This document shows positions 1-5,327 of a stretch of DNA of 5,515 nt, piece by piece (position 1 is the stretch's first letter; the number at the start of each line of letters is the position of its first letter). Below the pieces are notes generated by a model that saw nothing but the letters and a program-made list of their open reading frames with translations, ran no database searches and was not told where the DNA came from. This DNA comes from Myxococcales bacterium. GTDB lineage: Bacteria > Myxococcota > Polyangia > Fen-1088. Location of the stretch: the NCBI GenBank assembly GCA_003157315.1, contig PMJE01000485.1:1-5515 (forward strand), in the 5' to 3' direction. A program made the position numbers and the translations under genes.

Positions 1-555
1 CACGAACCAGGACTCCCCGGCCCGAATCTCGCGCTCCACTGGCTCCAGGGTGCGCTGAACCTCGGCGACATCGGCCGGCAGATCAGTGCCCACAAACCTC
101 GGGGCCAGATCGTGCAGCGGTCGTCCGAGATCTGAGTCGATGAAGTGAAAGAGCGCCCTGGCGGCGGGCGTGAACTTCGCCAGCTTCTGATCGCGGTCGA
201 GGAAGATGATGGCAACCTGGGTGGCCGAGAAGAGGTTCTGCAGGTCGGTGTTGGCGATGCCCAGCTCGTGGACCTTCTTGCGCAGCTCACGGTTTACCGA
301 CTCCAATTCCGCGTTCGCCGACCAGAGCTCTTCCTTGGTAACCTCCAGCTCCTCTCTGGAGGACTGCAGCCGCGCATTGGCGGAGATGAGATCCACATTC
401 GAAGCTGCGAGGCCAACCGCCCCGGACCCTTCTGGCGTGGGAGCGACGGCTGTGGCCGGGACAGGCAGCGCCTTACGCGCCCGTGCGCGGGCTGAGGATG
501 AGCCCGGCTGATTCGGTCTTCGGGATTTCTGGGCCTTTGTCTTCCGCTTGGCCAT
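1..555 (-). CDS. Coiled-coil plus PAS signalling protein related to the CheB/CheR-PAS family (N-terminal part, runs off the window)
   Basis: The first 185 residues are visible and the frame stays open to base 1, so the C-terminus is missing. Residues 1-35 are basic and low-complexity (MAKRKTKAQKSRR...). Residues about 54-108 form a heptad-rich coiled coil of the 'EELxxxxEELxxxNxELxxxNxEL' type. From about 106 a PAS domain begins (NLFSATQVAIIFLDRD, then KFTPAARALF, then APVERE-like LEPVERE). Coiled coil followed by LFLD/FTPAA is the signature of the PAS unit that normally follows the CheR methyltransferase in CheB-CheR-PAS fusions (family knowledge). Here nothing like CheB or CheR precedes it: the frame has a stop at 604-606 and no other in-frame ATG. 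It is therefore a short cytoplasmic sensor form, probably continuing into a histidine kinase or another output domain off-window (inference). No good Shine-Dalgarno precedes the ATG, so the exact start is less certain than the frame. Confidence 0.85.
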   Translation of the reverse strand, partial: MAKRKTKAQKSRRPNQPGSSSARARARKALPVPATAVAPTPEGSGAVGLAASNVDLISANARLQSSREELEVTKEELWSANAELESVNRELRKKVHELGIANTDLQNLFSATQVAIIFLDRDQKLAKFTPAARALFHFIDSDLGRPLHDLAPRFVGTDLPADVAEVQRTLEPVEREIRAGESWFV

Positions 556-839
556 GCGAACTTTCGGCGCGGTGTTAGGGTGCCGGAGACTCTGCCATGT
601 TACTCAGGGTCACGCATTTCTTGCGCCGCTGACGTCGCGTCGGTTGGTCTTTGCGCGCTCCCCTGCTTGTCTTCCACCTTCACTGCCCGCCATTCTTCTT
701 GTGCCCGGCTCTCTGCGAGTTCGAGGTTGCACGTTGGTGACAGCAGCACATGCCGCCTTTCTCTCCATCGGCGGAAGTGTCTTCTACCATGTGAACGCCT
801 GATGTCCACGCGCGAGCGAGCGAGCCGGAATACCTGTCA
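556..839. other. Divergent intergenic region, no convincing gene
   Basis: Together with the promoter and leader up to 890 this makes a 335-base gap between the divergent PAS and TIR genes. I see no RNA gene. Open frames exist on both strands, but they are Arg- or Ser-rich, lack ribosome sites, and resemble no family. A short GAGC/GCGA tetranucleotide run lies at about 811-824. I could not pick a promoter for the minus-strand PAS gene with confidence. Confidence 0.6.
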
Positions 840-868
840 TTGATATATTCTTGCCCGATCCCTATCAT
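840..868 (+). promoter_or_regulatory. Sigma70-type promoter of the TIR gene
   Basis: TTGATA (840-845) matches the -35 consensus TTGACA at five of six bases. TATCAT (863-868) matches the -10 consensus TATAAT at five of six. The spacer is exactly 17 bases (846-862). Transcription would begin near 875, only about 16 bases before the ATG at 891, so the message would start almost at its Shine-Dalgarno. The same TTG at 840 would open a 298-residue version of the protein, but the promoter reading explains these bases better. Confidence 0.6.
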
Positions 869-875
869 CCTTGCC

Positions 876-885
876 GAGGAGGAGG
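876..885 (+). promoter_or_regulatory. Strong ribosome binding site that fixes the TIR gene start
   Basis: GAGGAGGAGG lies five bases before the ATG at 891. This repeated AGGAGG core is among the strongest Shine-Dalgarno sequences in the window and argues for the ATG over the in-frame TTG at 840. Confidence 0.8.
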
Positions 886-890
886 CCGCC

Positions 891-1736
891 ATGAGTCCCA
901 CCGAGTCAAAAACAGCCCGCAGGAAGATCGTCGAGTTCATCCCGTACAAGACCATGGCCCTGGATCTGGAGGCCATTCTTGCGAGCCTGACCCGGATCTA
1001 CGTGAGCCGTAACGATCTTGACATGGTTGAACTCATAATCTCGTGCCAGCCGGAGCTCTTCCCCGTCGGCAGCTTCGATGCCGAGGCCGAGCGCTACGAA
1101 TACGTATTGAAACTCGCGGTTCCCGTCAAGTTTCACAACCACCTTCGCGACAACATCGACAAGATCCAAGCGCAATTGCTGGCCGACATTGCCACGGTCA
1201 CGGCTCCCTACTTTCACGAATCCATATCCGCGGTTTTCGTCGCACTGAAGATCGAGCAAGACTTGGGATGGCGCGACGCCGCAATGGACTTGATCGTGGA
1301 AGGCTGCGGCCGGGATACGAAGAAGGAAAATGACATTCTAATTATGCACGCTCCTGCTGACGAAAACGGTATTGCGGGCGAAATGAAGGCGGCATTGGGG
1401 AAGAAGAATGTGAGAGTCGCAACGCATTCAATCGTATCGGTCAAGGACAAGGACATTCACCGCGCGCTTGCCGAATACGAAAAGCGCTCTCACTTCGGTG
1501 TGTTCGTGGTCTCGCAAGCCGCAACAAGACTGCCGTTCCAGCAGGAGACGCTCGACAGAATCGTCGGATACCTGACGAACCCCGCAAAGAACTTCTGCCA
1601 GATCTGGAACAAGATCGAGCGAACCGACGTCGCGACCTTCAGCCCCGCGCTTGCCAGGAGCCTAGCCTTGTCGACAGGAAGGATGACAGTGGACCAAGTG
1701 TGCGGGTTTCTCATGAAGTACGCGAATCTCGGGTAG
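891..1736 (+). CDS. TIR-domain protein with an uncharacterised N-terminal domain (putative orphan immune effector)
   Basis: This 281-residue cytoplasmic protein has no signal peptide or membrane segment. Residues about 148-273 read as a divergent TIR domain: DILIMHA (148-154) stands where bacterial TIRs have DVFISHA; FGVFVVSQA (202-210) matches the 'FGVVVLSPA' strand; LDRIVGYL (221-228), QIWNKIERTDV (237-247) and SPALARSLALST (251-262) match the usual 'PIWH...DV...SP.LA...A..T' tail. The helix bearing the catalytic Glu of TIR NADases is present (PFQQETLDRIV, E219), but the Trp of WxxxE is replaced, and the BB-loop region (VRVATHSIVSVKDKD) lacks the usual W-Y/F-D and GDS residues. NAD cleavage is therefore possible but not assured. 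Residues 20-135 form a mixed alpha/beta domain (RYEYVLKLAVPV strand, then an amphipathic helix) that I cannot name; in this architecture the N-terminal part usually senses or oligomerises (inference). It is monocistronic and locally AT-richer than its neighbours (28 of 60 bases G+C at 1321-1380), which hints at horizontal transfer. Confidence 0.85.
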   Translation: MSPTESKTARRKIVEFIPYKTMALDLEAILASLTRIYVSRNDLDMVELIISCQPELFPVGSFDAEAERYEYVLKLAVPVKFHNHLRDNIDKIQAQLLADIATVTAPYFHESISAVFVALKIEQDLGWRDAAMDLIVEGCGRDTKKENDILIMHAPADENGIAGEMKAALGKKNVRVATHSIVSVKDKDIHRALAEYEKRSHFGVFVVSQAATRLPFQQETLDRIVGYLTNPAKNFCQIWNKIERTDVATFSPALARSLALSTGRMTVDQVCGFLMKYANLG

Positions 1737-1739
1737 CCA

Positions 1740-1763
1740 ACGGCAACGCCATAACGTAGCCGT
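1740..1763. repeat. Small hairpin between convergent genes
   Basis: ACGGC-A-ACG (1740-1748) can pair with CGT-A-GCCGT (1755-1763) around a CCATAA loop: eight base pairs with one A·A mismatch. It sits directly after the TIR stop codon and before the end of the convergent minus-strand gene, where a terminator is expected. Neither strand has a T-run straight after the stem, so it is not a classical intrinsic terminator. Confidence 0.3.
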
Positions 1764-1808
1764 GCGTGCGGATAGAGTTCTACATTCTGGCCTTTTGTGC
1801 GTGCAACC

Positions 1809-2231
1809 CTACTCTTTCACGGATACGAACACCCGGACGGTCATCTTGTTGATGATGTTCTGGTAGTTCTCGACAAGGAATGCCCAGTTTCCCGGCGGAA
1901 TCTGGCCCGACTTCGTGAAGGCTTTCTTCACATCTTGTTTCCAAGAGGGCAACTCCCGGCAGGTCCCGCCCGTCACGCGGCAGGAGATCACGTCCTCTGC
2001 GTTGACCACCCGCACCCGGAATCCCTTGTCTGCGTTCTTCACCGCTTTGACGCCTGCCTTCAAAGTTGATTGTTGCTTGACGGAGAAGGCCTCGGAGTGG
2101 GCTGCCTGAGCCTCGACGACCCACTCCGCGTTCACGATGTTTCTCGCATTCTCTTGGGCGCGAGCTACTGCTGGCGCGAACGCGAAGATTCCGGCCACGA
2201 AGAATGACAACGCGAACGCAAGCTTCTTCAT
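1809..2231 (-). CDS. Small secreted protein with one cysteine pair, unknown function
   Basis: This 140-residue protein has a textbook Sec signal peptide: MKK, a hydrophobic stretch LAFALSFFVAGIFAFAPA, and an AxA-type site (ARA, cleavage near residue 25). The mature part of about 115 residues has two cysteines (C84 and C91, VISCRVTGGTC) spaced to form a small disulfide loop in the periplasm. It ends in a predicted beta-rich segment (PPGNWAFLVENYQN...MTVRVFVSV), the kind of 'PxGxYxFLVEN...VxVxV' strand pair seen in extracellular beta-sandwich domains (weak inference). I do not recognise the family. Two ATGs stand in tandem (2234 and 2231). The second is preferred because AGGAGG then lies five bases upstream instead of two. 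It is the last gene of the minus-strand run, 75 bases after the previous gene, and converges with the TIR gene. Confidence 0.85.
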   Translation of the reverse strand: MKKLAFALSFFVAGIFAFAPAVARAQENARNIVNAEWVVEAQAAHSEAFSVKQQSTLKAGVKAVKNADKGFRVRVVNAEDVISCRVTGGTCRELPSWKQDVKKAFTKSGQIPPGNWAFLVENYQNIINKMTVRVFVSVKE

Positions 2232-2236
2232 CATCT

Positions 2237-2242
2237 CCTCCT
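2237..2242 (-). promoter_or_regulatory. Ribosome binding site choosing between tandem ATGs
   Basis: On the minus strand AGGAGG is followed by AG and then ATGATG. The spacing is two bases to the first ATG and five to the second, so the second ATG (2231) is the more likely initiator. The two choices differ by one methionine only. Confidence 0.65.
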
Positions 2243-2306
2243 GGCTATTTGGGGAAATCCGACGGCGTTAAAAGACAACCGCATCCCGCCGGTCCAATGC
2301 CGTCCG

Positions 2307-2660
2307 CTAACGCCTATGAGGGGCAGCCACCGCACGGCCACCGCGCGCCTCGTATGTGCGCCGCACAGGCGGGCTTTGCATGCGACGCTGGTAGAGCCCC
2401 GGCGGCTCCCTGTCGTAGTGGTTCCATCGACCGCCATCCCGATAGTTCCATCGGCCGCCGTACCAGTACGTGGCCCGCCCGTCGAAGTACACGGGCTCAG
2501 TCGTCGCTATGTACTCGTCGGGCGGATAATCGCTGTAGCCCATTCCGGGATACACGGCCCCTACTTCCAGGCCGCATCCCGCGCTGGCTACCAGCGCAGC
2601 GCTCACGCCGATCGCGCATGCCAACCGTCGCAACATCCCTATCCGACTGACTTGGCTCAT
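2307..2660 (-). CDS. Small Tyr/Trp/Gly/Arg-rich exported protein, probable lipoprotein
   Basis: This 117-residue protein has an N-terminal export signal (RR at 11-12, then LACAIGVSAALVASAGC). Cys29 could be lipidated, but position -3 is Ser rather than Leu, so the lipobox is degenerate. The mature part carries an aromatic/glycine repeat, YWYGGRWNYRDGGRWNHYDREPP (residues 65-87), in which 'W/Y-x-Y-x-GGRW-x-Y' occurs nearly twice. Small proteobacterial envelope proteins with 'YY.GGRW.YRDGGRW..Y..EP..L' are common and mostly uncharacterised (family knowledge). The tail is Arg-rich and ends in HRR. GGAGG lies six bases before the ATG. The start codon overlaps the stop of the upstream Spy/CpxP-like gene as ATGA (2660-2657), so the two are almost certainly cotranscribed and translationally coupled. 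An outer-membrane or periplasmic role is inferred from the signal only. Confidence 0.85.
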   Translation of the reverse strand: MSQVSRIGMLRRLACAIGVSAALVASAGCGLEVGAVYPGMGYSDYPPDEYIATTEPVYFDGRATYWYGGRWNYRDGGRWNHYDREPPGLYQRRMQSPPVRRTYEARGGRAVAAPHRR

Positions 2661-3562
2661 GGGTTTCCTCCGTCACTAGGCGCGTGAGCCGCGTGCTCGC
2701 GGAGCCTCTGCGCAAATCTGGCGCGCTGGTCCGGGGTGAGCACGGGGCTCACCGCCTCGATGAAGTGCGCCAAGTGCGCTGCGCCCCAGCTAGCAAGGTG
2801 CGCGTTGGCACCGTTCGCAGTGGTAAGCATTCTGGCATCGAACTTGTCGCGGCGGAACGCATCGCCGAATGCGCGCAGGTGCGTGGAGATTTCCTGCAGG
2901 TCAAGCCGCGGCACAGTCTTCATCCCCTCACCGAGTCTCGCACGGATCCTGTCCACCTGATCTGGTGTCAGGCCCAGATCGGTCGCGAGCATCGCGAGCT
3001 TACCCCGCGCGGGATTCCTTGCATCTGTCTCCTCGGAATTTGCCGTTTGCCAGACTGCCCAGTGCGCCTCGACCTTGTCGACAAGTGCCGCTCGCTCGGG
3101 CGGCGTCAGTACGGCATGCAACTCGTTCAGCGCATCCGCAGACGCATCGTGCACCTTTGCAGCCGCGGCCGCCACCTGCGCGACTGCAGCGTCCGCGCTC
3201 GCCGCGTCCAGGTTGCCCGCAGCAAGTCCGTCAGCCAGCATAGTTACCAGTTCTTGCTCCGCGGCTCGCGCCGGTTCCATTCGAGCATGCAGATCACTAC
3301 GAATCTTCTCCACAGCCGTCCGCTGTTCGGGCGAGACGCCCAGCGTGTCGAGGCTCAATGCGATGATGAGCGTCACTCCGCCGTGGTGGTGGTGGCGGTG
3401 GTGCTCCATCAGGCCAGCCGACACATCGTCGACGTCCGAGGCGCGTGCGGCCGTGGTCGCAGGCGGGCTGTTCGCAGAAACCCCGCCACAGCCGACTATC
3501 GCACAAGCCCCAAAGAGCACCGTTGCGCAAATCCCTATCTGCCGATTTGGGTTGCCCTTCAT
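2657..3562 (-). CDS. Lipoprotein with two Spy/CpxP-like modules and a His cluster
   Basis: This 301-residue protein starts with a lipoprotein signal (ATVLFGACAIVGC, lipobox IVGC, lipidated Cys25). A linker with a metal-binding-type cluster follows: H54, H55 and H57-H60 (MEHHRHHHHGG). The rest is almost entirely helical and has four copies of the LTxxQ-type motif that marks the Spy/CpxP family of periplasmic chaperones and metal-responsive adaptors: VSPEQ (76-80), LTPPE (152-156), LTPDQ (198-202) and LTPDQ (275-279). Spy and CpxP have two such motifs in about 140-160 residues, so this looks like a tandem duplication. The likely role is periplasmic protein quality control or sensing of envelope or metal stress (inference). 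AGGAGA lies five bases before the ATG. The next gene overlaps by four bases. The 130-base gap upstream allows its own promoter, but none could be fixed. Confidence 0.88.
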   Translation of the reverse strand: MKGNPNRQIGICATVLFGACAIVGCGGVSANSPPATTAARASDVDDVSAGLMEHHRHHHHGGVTLIIALSLDTLGVSPEQRTAVEKIRSDLHARMEPARAAEQELVTMLADGLAAGNLDAASADAAVAQVAAAAAKVHDASADALNELHAVLTPPERAALVDKVEAHWAVWQTANSEETDARNPARGKLAMLATDLGLTPDQVDRIRARLGEGMKTVPRLDLQEISTHLRAFGDAFRRDKFDARMLTTANGANAHLASWGAAHLAHFIEAVSPVLTPDQRARFAQRLREHAAHAPSDGGNP

Positions 3563-3692
3563 GTTGGTCTCCTGGAGCTTGGATGCGCGAGCGTACGGGA
3601 GTTAGACAGGTCCCTTTTTGGAAACAGCGGTTCCTTGACACGGTAGCCCCGAGTGGAAGCTCGCGCAGGTTGCCGTACCGGCGATCAAGACA

Positions 3693-4232
3693 TCACTTCT
3701 GCACCGCAGCCCACAGACGTTTCGCCGCAGTCGCACTGGGAGCGCCTTTTTCCACCAGCCGTTGCTGTCCGCCGGCATCGAATGCGAGAATCCAGGTTTC
3801 GTTCTTCGGCACGCCGAGCGCAGTTCGCACGTGACCGTCCTCGTCGAGCAATAGCAGCGGCGGCACGCCATCCTTGAACTCCTTGCGCATCTGCTTCTTC
3901 GCGGTCTCCTTGAAGGAGCTTGCCGTCATGTCCTCCAAAAAGACCAGGTGTCCCTTCCCCTTGGGCATCGCCGCGGGAAGAAGATCGCCCCAGGCCCGTT
4001 GCCCCTTCTCGGTATGATAAGTCGGCGCCGTCACCACGAGCACCAGCCCACCTTTCAGCAGCTCGCTGCGGGCATGCATCTTGCCGTTGGGATCGGCGAG
4101 GACAAACTGCGGCAGAGAAGCCCCGCCGGCCCCTTTCGACTCAGGTGTTTCACCCCATGCCATCGGTCCGACCAGCACCGCCAGCACGACGATGCAGATT
4201 GTGGTTAGTCTCAGATCGCTGCAACCGTCCAT
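3693..4232 (-). CDS. Exported thioredoxin-fold protein lacking the CXXC motif
   Basis: The chosen start gives 179 residues with a signal peptide (LRLTTICIVVLAVLVGPMAWG, cleavage near residue 27). The mature part follows the order of TlpA/AhpC-like thioredoxin-fold proteins: LPQFVLADPNGKMHARSELLKG (40-61), the strand GLVLVVTAP (62-70), a helix, VFLEDM (97-102), GVPPLLLLDEDGHVRTALGVP (122-142, the cis-Pro and central-strand region) and a C-terminal helix. Where the redox centre WCxxC should be, the sequence reads TAPTYHTEKGQ. The only cysteines (C4, C13) lie in the signal peptide, so the mature protein cannot do thiol exchange. A binding or structural role is likelier (inference). The frame stays open upstream to 4424, but that part is an Arg-rich shadow of the collagen-like gene. 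The ATG at 4232 lies 29 bases after that gene's stop, so the two are probably one operon. Its own Shine-Dalgarno is weak. Confidence 0.8.
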   Translation of the reverse strand: MDGCSDLRLTTICIVVLAVLVGPMAWGETPESKGAGGASLPQFVLADPNGKMHARSELLKGGLVLVVTAPTYHTEKGQRAWGDLLPAAMPKGKGHLVFLEDMTASSFKETAKKQMRKEFKDGVPPLLLLDEDGHVRTALGVPKNETWILAFDAGGQQRLVEKGAPSATAAKRLWAAVQK

Positions 4233-4261
4233 TGACAATCTCGCTAGTAGTTCACAGTTGA

Positions 4262-4822
4262 CTACGGATGATCCTCCACCACGCCGGGCGGGTAGAAACC
4301 TGGCAGCCCGTTGGGACCCTTGCTGCCCGGCGTTCCTGGTGGCCCGGGTGCACCTGGCGCACCTGTCGCACCTTGGGGTCCGGGAATTCCAGGCGGCCCC
4401 TGCGGCCCGGCGCTCCCGTTGCACACCAAAACCGTGGTCGAGTTTTCGAGCGTGCCGTTATGGTTATGGTCAAGGCCAAACTCGATGCTTGACCCTCCTG
4501 CTTGGCATTGGCTGCCTGGGCTCACCGCTGTCACGTGGACGGCGACCTGCGGGCCATTCAGGTTGGTCTCGACCCACGTGCCCTTATCACCACGACAGAC
4601 GTTCAATTTGGAATCGCTCCAACTGTACCGCACCTGACCGTCCTGGCTCGGCCCACAGCTCGGCCGATCCGGCCCGGGCAGGGCGGACTGTATCGCACGC
4701 TTGCCATCTGGCAAAGGCGCAGCCGGCTTGTCATGGCCAGAGCACGCCGCCGTGCCGGCCAGCAGCGCCAATCCCACCAGCACGCGACTGCAATCATGGG
4801 CTCTCGTCGTCATGAAAATCAC
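4262..4822 (-). CDS. Collagen-like lipoprotein with a DUF7151-type module
   Basis: This is a 186-residue protein. A lipoprotein-type signal ([14 protein letters not shown], Cys27; position -3 is Thr, so the box is imperfect) is followed by a linker. Next comes a module with C56 and C76 flanking [15 protein letters not shown]...W and ending NLNGP. The third part (93-139) has '[27 protein letters not shown]...VCNG', the pattern of DUF7151-type surface modules, with a D-x-N-x-N-G loop (118-123) that may bind calcium (inference). Residues 136-174 are about 13 uninterrupted Gly-X-Y triplets, followed by a short tail to EDHP. Bacterial collagen-like stretches form triple helices on surface or exported proteins (family knowledge). 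The frame is open up to 5161, but the signal sequence lies inside it. The GTG at 4822 has GGAGG six bases upstream; the ATG at 4813 does not. Together with the thioredoxin-fold gene 29 bases downstream it probably forms an operon. Confidence 0.85.
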   Translation of the reverse strand: MIFMTTRAHDCSRVLVGLALLAGTAACSGHDKPAAPLPDGKRAIQSALPGPDRPSCGPSQDGQVRYSWSDSKLNVCRGDKGTWVETNLNGPQVAVHVTAVSPGSQCQAGGSSIEFGLDHNHNGTLENSTTVLVCNGSAGPQGPPGIPGPQGATGAPGAPGPPGTPGSKGPNGLPGFYPPGVVEDHP

Positions 4823-4828
4823 GAGCTT

Positions 4829-4833
4829 CCTCC
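4829..4833 (-). promoter_or_regulatory. Ribosome binding site supporting a GTG start for the collagen-like gene
   Basis: On the minus strand GGAGG is followed by AAGCTC and GTG (4822-4820), an ideal six-base spacing. The nearby in-frame ATG (4813) would be 15 bases from the same site. GTG is therefore the better start; it adds only three residues before the ATG. Confidence 0.65.
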
Positions 4834-5041
4834 ATTCCCAGGGCGTTGAAATGCCCGTTCCTACCCAGGAGCTCCTGCATCCGCCATGCCGCCGCCCCAT
4901 GAGGGGGACCGCGGCCACAGCGACCCACGGTGGGGGGCACGACGTGGGCGGGCCACGACTACCACTAACTGACTCTCTGTGATGAGCTGCCAGTCGCGAC
5001 TTCGACGCCTCGTCGAGCGCATGTTTTGCGTTCTTCACCCA

Positions 5042-5114
5042 GTTGCATCCTCCCCCGCCTCCGCCAAGATGAAGTACCGATTCACTCAATTTGAATGAAT
5101 CGGTAGGGTGCAAC
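5042..5114. repeat. Nested inverted repeat around a 31-base near-perfect palindrome
   Basis: TACCGATTCACTCAA (5075-5089) and TTGAATGAATCGGTA (5091-5105) are inverted copies around T5090, pairing at 14 of 15 positions; the exception (C5085/A5095) becomes a G·U wobble in a minus-strand transcript. Directly outside, GTTGCATCC (5042-5050) pairs with GGGTGCAAC (5106-5114) with one wobble, leaving a one-sided 24-base pyrimidine-rich bulge (5051-5074). No T-run follows on either strand, so a classical terminator is unlikely. The core is AT-rich in a GC-rich setting. An operator upstream of the collagen-like operon or the relic of a small palindromic element are the main options. Confidence 0.75.
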
Positions 5115-5327
5115 GCCATGGGGCCCTCAGCCGCCGTATGTCTCAAGTCCGATTGTGGCACGGTACTGCGAGTAGGAAAACGGAACGCCGCTGAATGGGC
5201 TCGTCCCTATTCCTCGTCACGAGGTGCCTTCTACACCTTTCCGTGCCCTTCGCAACCACTGGCACTGCGCCCAACAATCTGGATTTGCGCTCCTTTTCGC
5301 CGATCGTATATTGGGACAGGGCGAGGT

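Larger units (their letters stand above)
4823..5327. other. 505-base intergenic region with inverted repeats, no convincing gene
   Basis: The region lies between the stop of the Cys-rich gene (5328) and the collagen-like GTG (4822). Besides the large nested inverted repeat at 5042-5114 it holds a 12-base palindrome CAGGAGCTCCTG (4866-4877), a small stem GGGCGTT-GA-AATGCCC (4841-4856) in the presumed leader of the collagen-like mRNA, a CCCC-ATGA-GGGG stem (about 4895-4906), and a 13-base palindrome CCTCGTCACGAGG (5212-5224). The promoter of the collagen-like operon should be here, but I could not pick a -35/-10 pair with conviction. Confidence 0.6.

Noticed and set aside
840..890. Upstream TTG start giving a 298-residue TIR protein
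   Set aside because: The bases form a good -35/-10 pair, the ATG at 891 has a far better ribosome site, and the extra 17 residues look unlike the rest of the protein.
600..976. Small minus-strand frames in the divergent intergenic region
   Set aside because: They have no ribosome site or recognisable motif, and the longer one runs antisense into the TIR gene.
3602..3634. ECF-sigma (RpoE-like) promoter before the Spy-like gene: GGAACC (3634-3629) and GTCTAA (3607-3602) on the minus strand
   Set aside because: The motifs are good, but there are 21 bases between them, about four or five more than the usual spacing.
3634..3640. TTGACA -35 on the plus strand
   Set aside because: No -10-like hexamer follows at a 16-18 base distance, and it would drive only antisense transcription.
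2684..3646. 320-residue plus-strand open frame
   Set aside because: It is Arg/His/Ser-rich, has no family resemblance, and lies antisense to the Spy-like gene, which has a lipobox, LTxxQ motifs and a ribosome site.
4081..4815. 244-residue plus-strand open frame
   Set aside because: It is antisense to the collagen-like and thioredoxin-fold genes, and its Pro/Arg/Ser-rich composition comes from the Gly-X-Y repeat DNA.
5042..5114. Integron attC site
   Set aside because: The nested architecture is suggestive, but the outer arms do not fit the GTTRRRY / RYYYAAC core sites (GTTGCAT has C where a purine is required), and no integrase is visible.
4823..5161. N-terminal extension of the collagen-like protein up to 5161
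   Set aside because: The export signal would be internal, and the extension is low-complexity and crosses the large palindrome.
5212..5224. CCTCGTCACGAGG as a terminator for the Cys-rich gene
   Set aside because: The loop is a single base and no T-run follows on the minus strand, so it cannot form a usable terminator hairpin.
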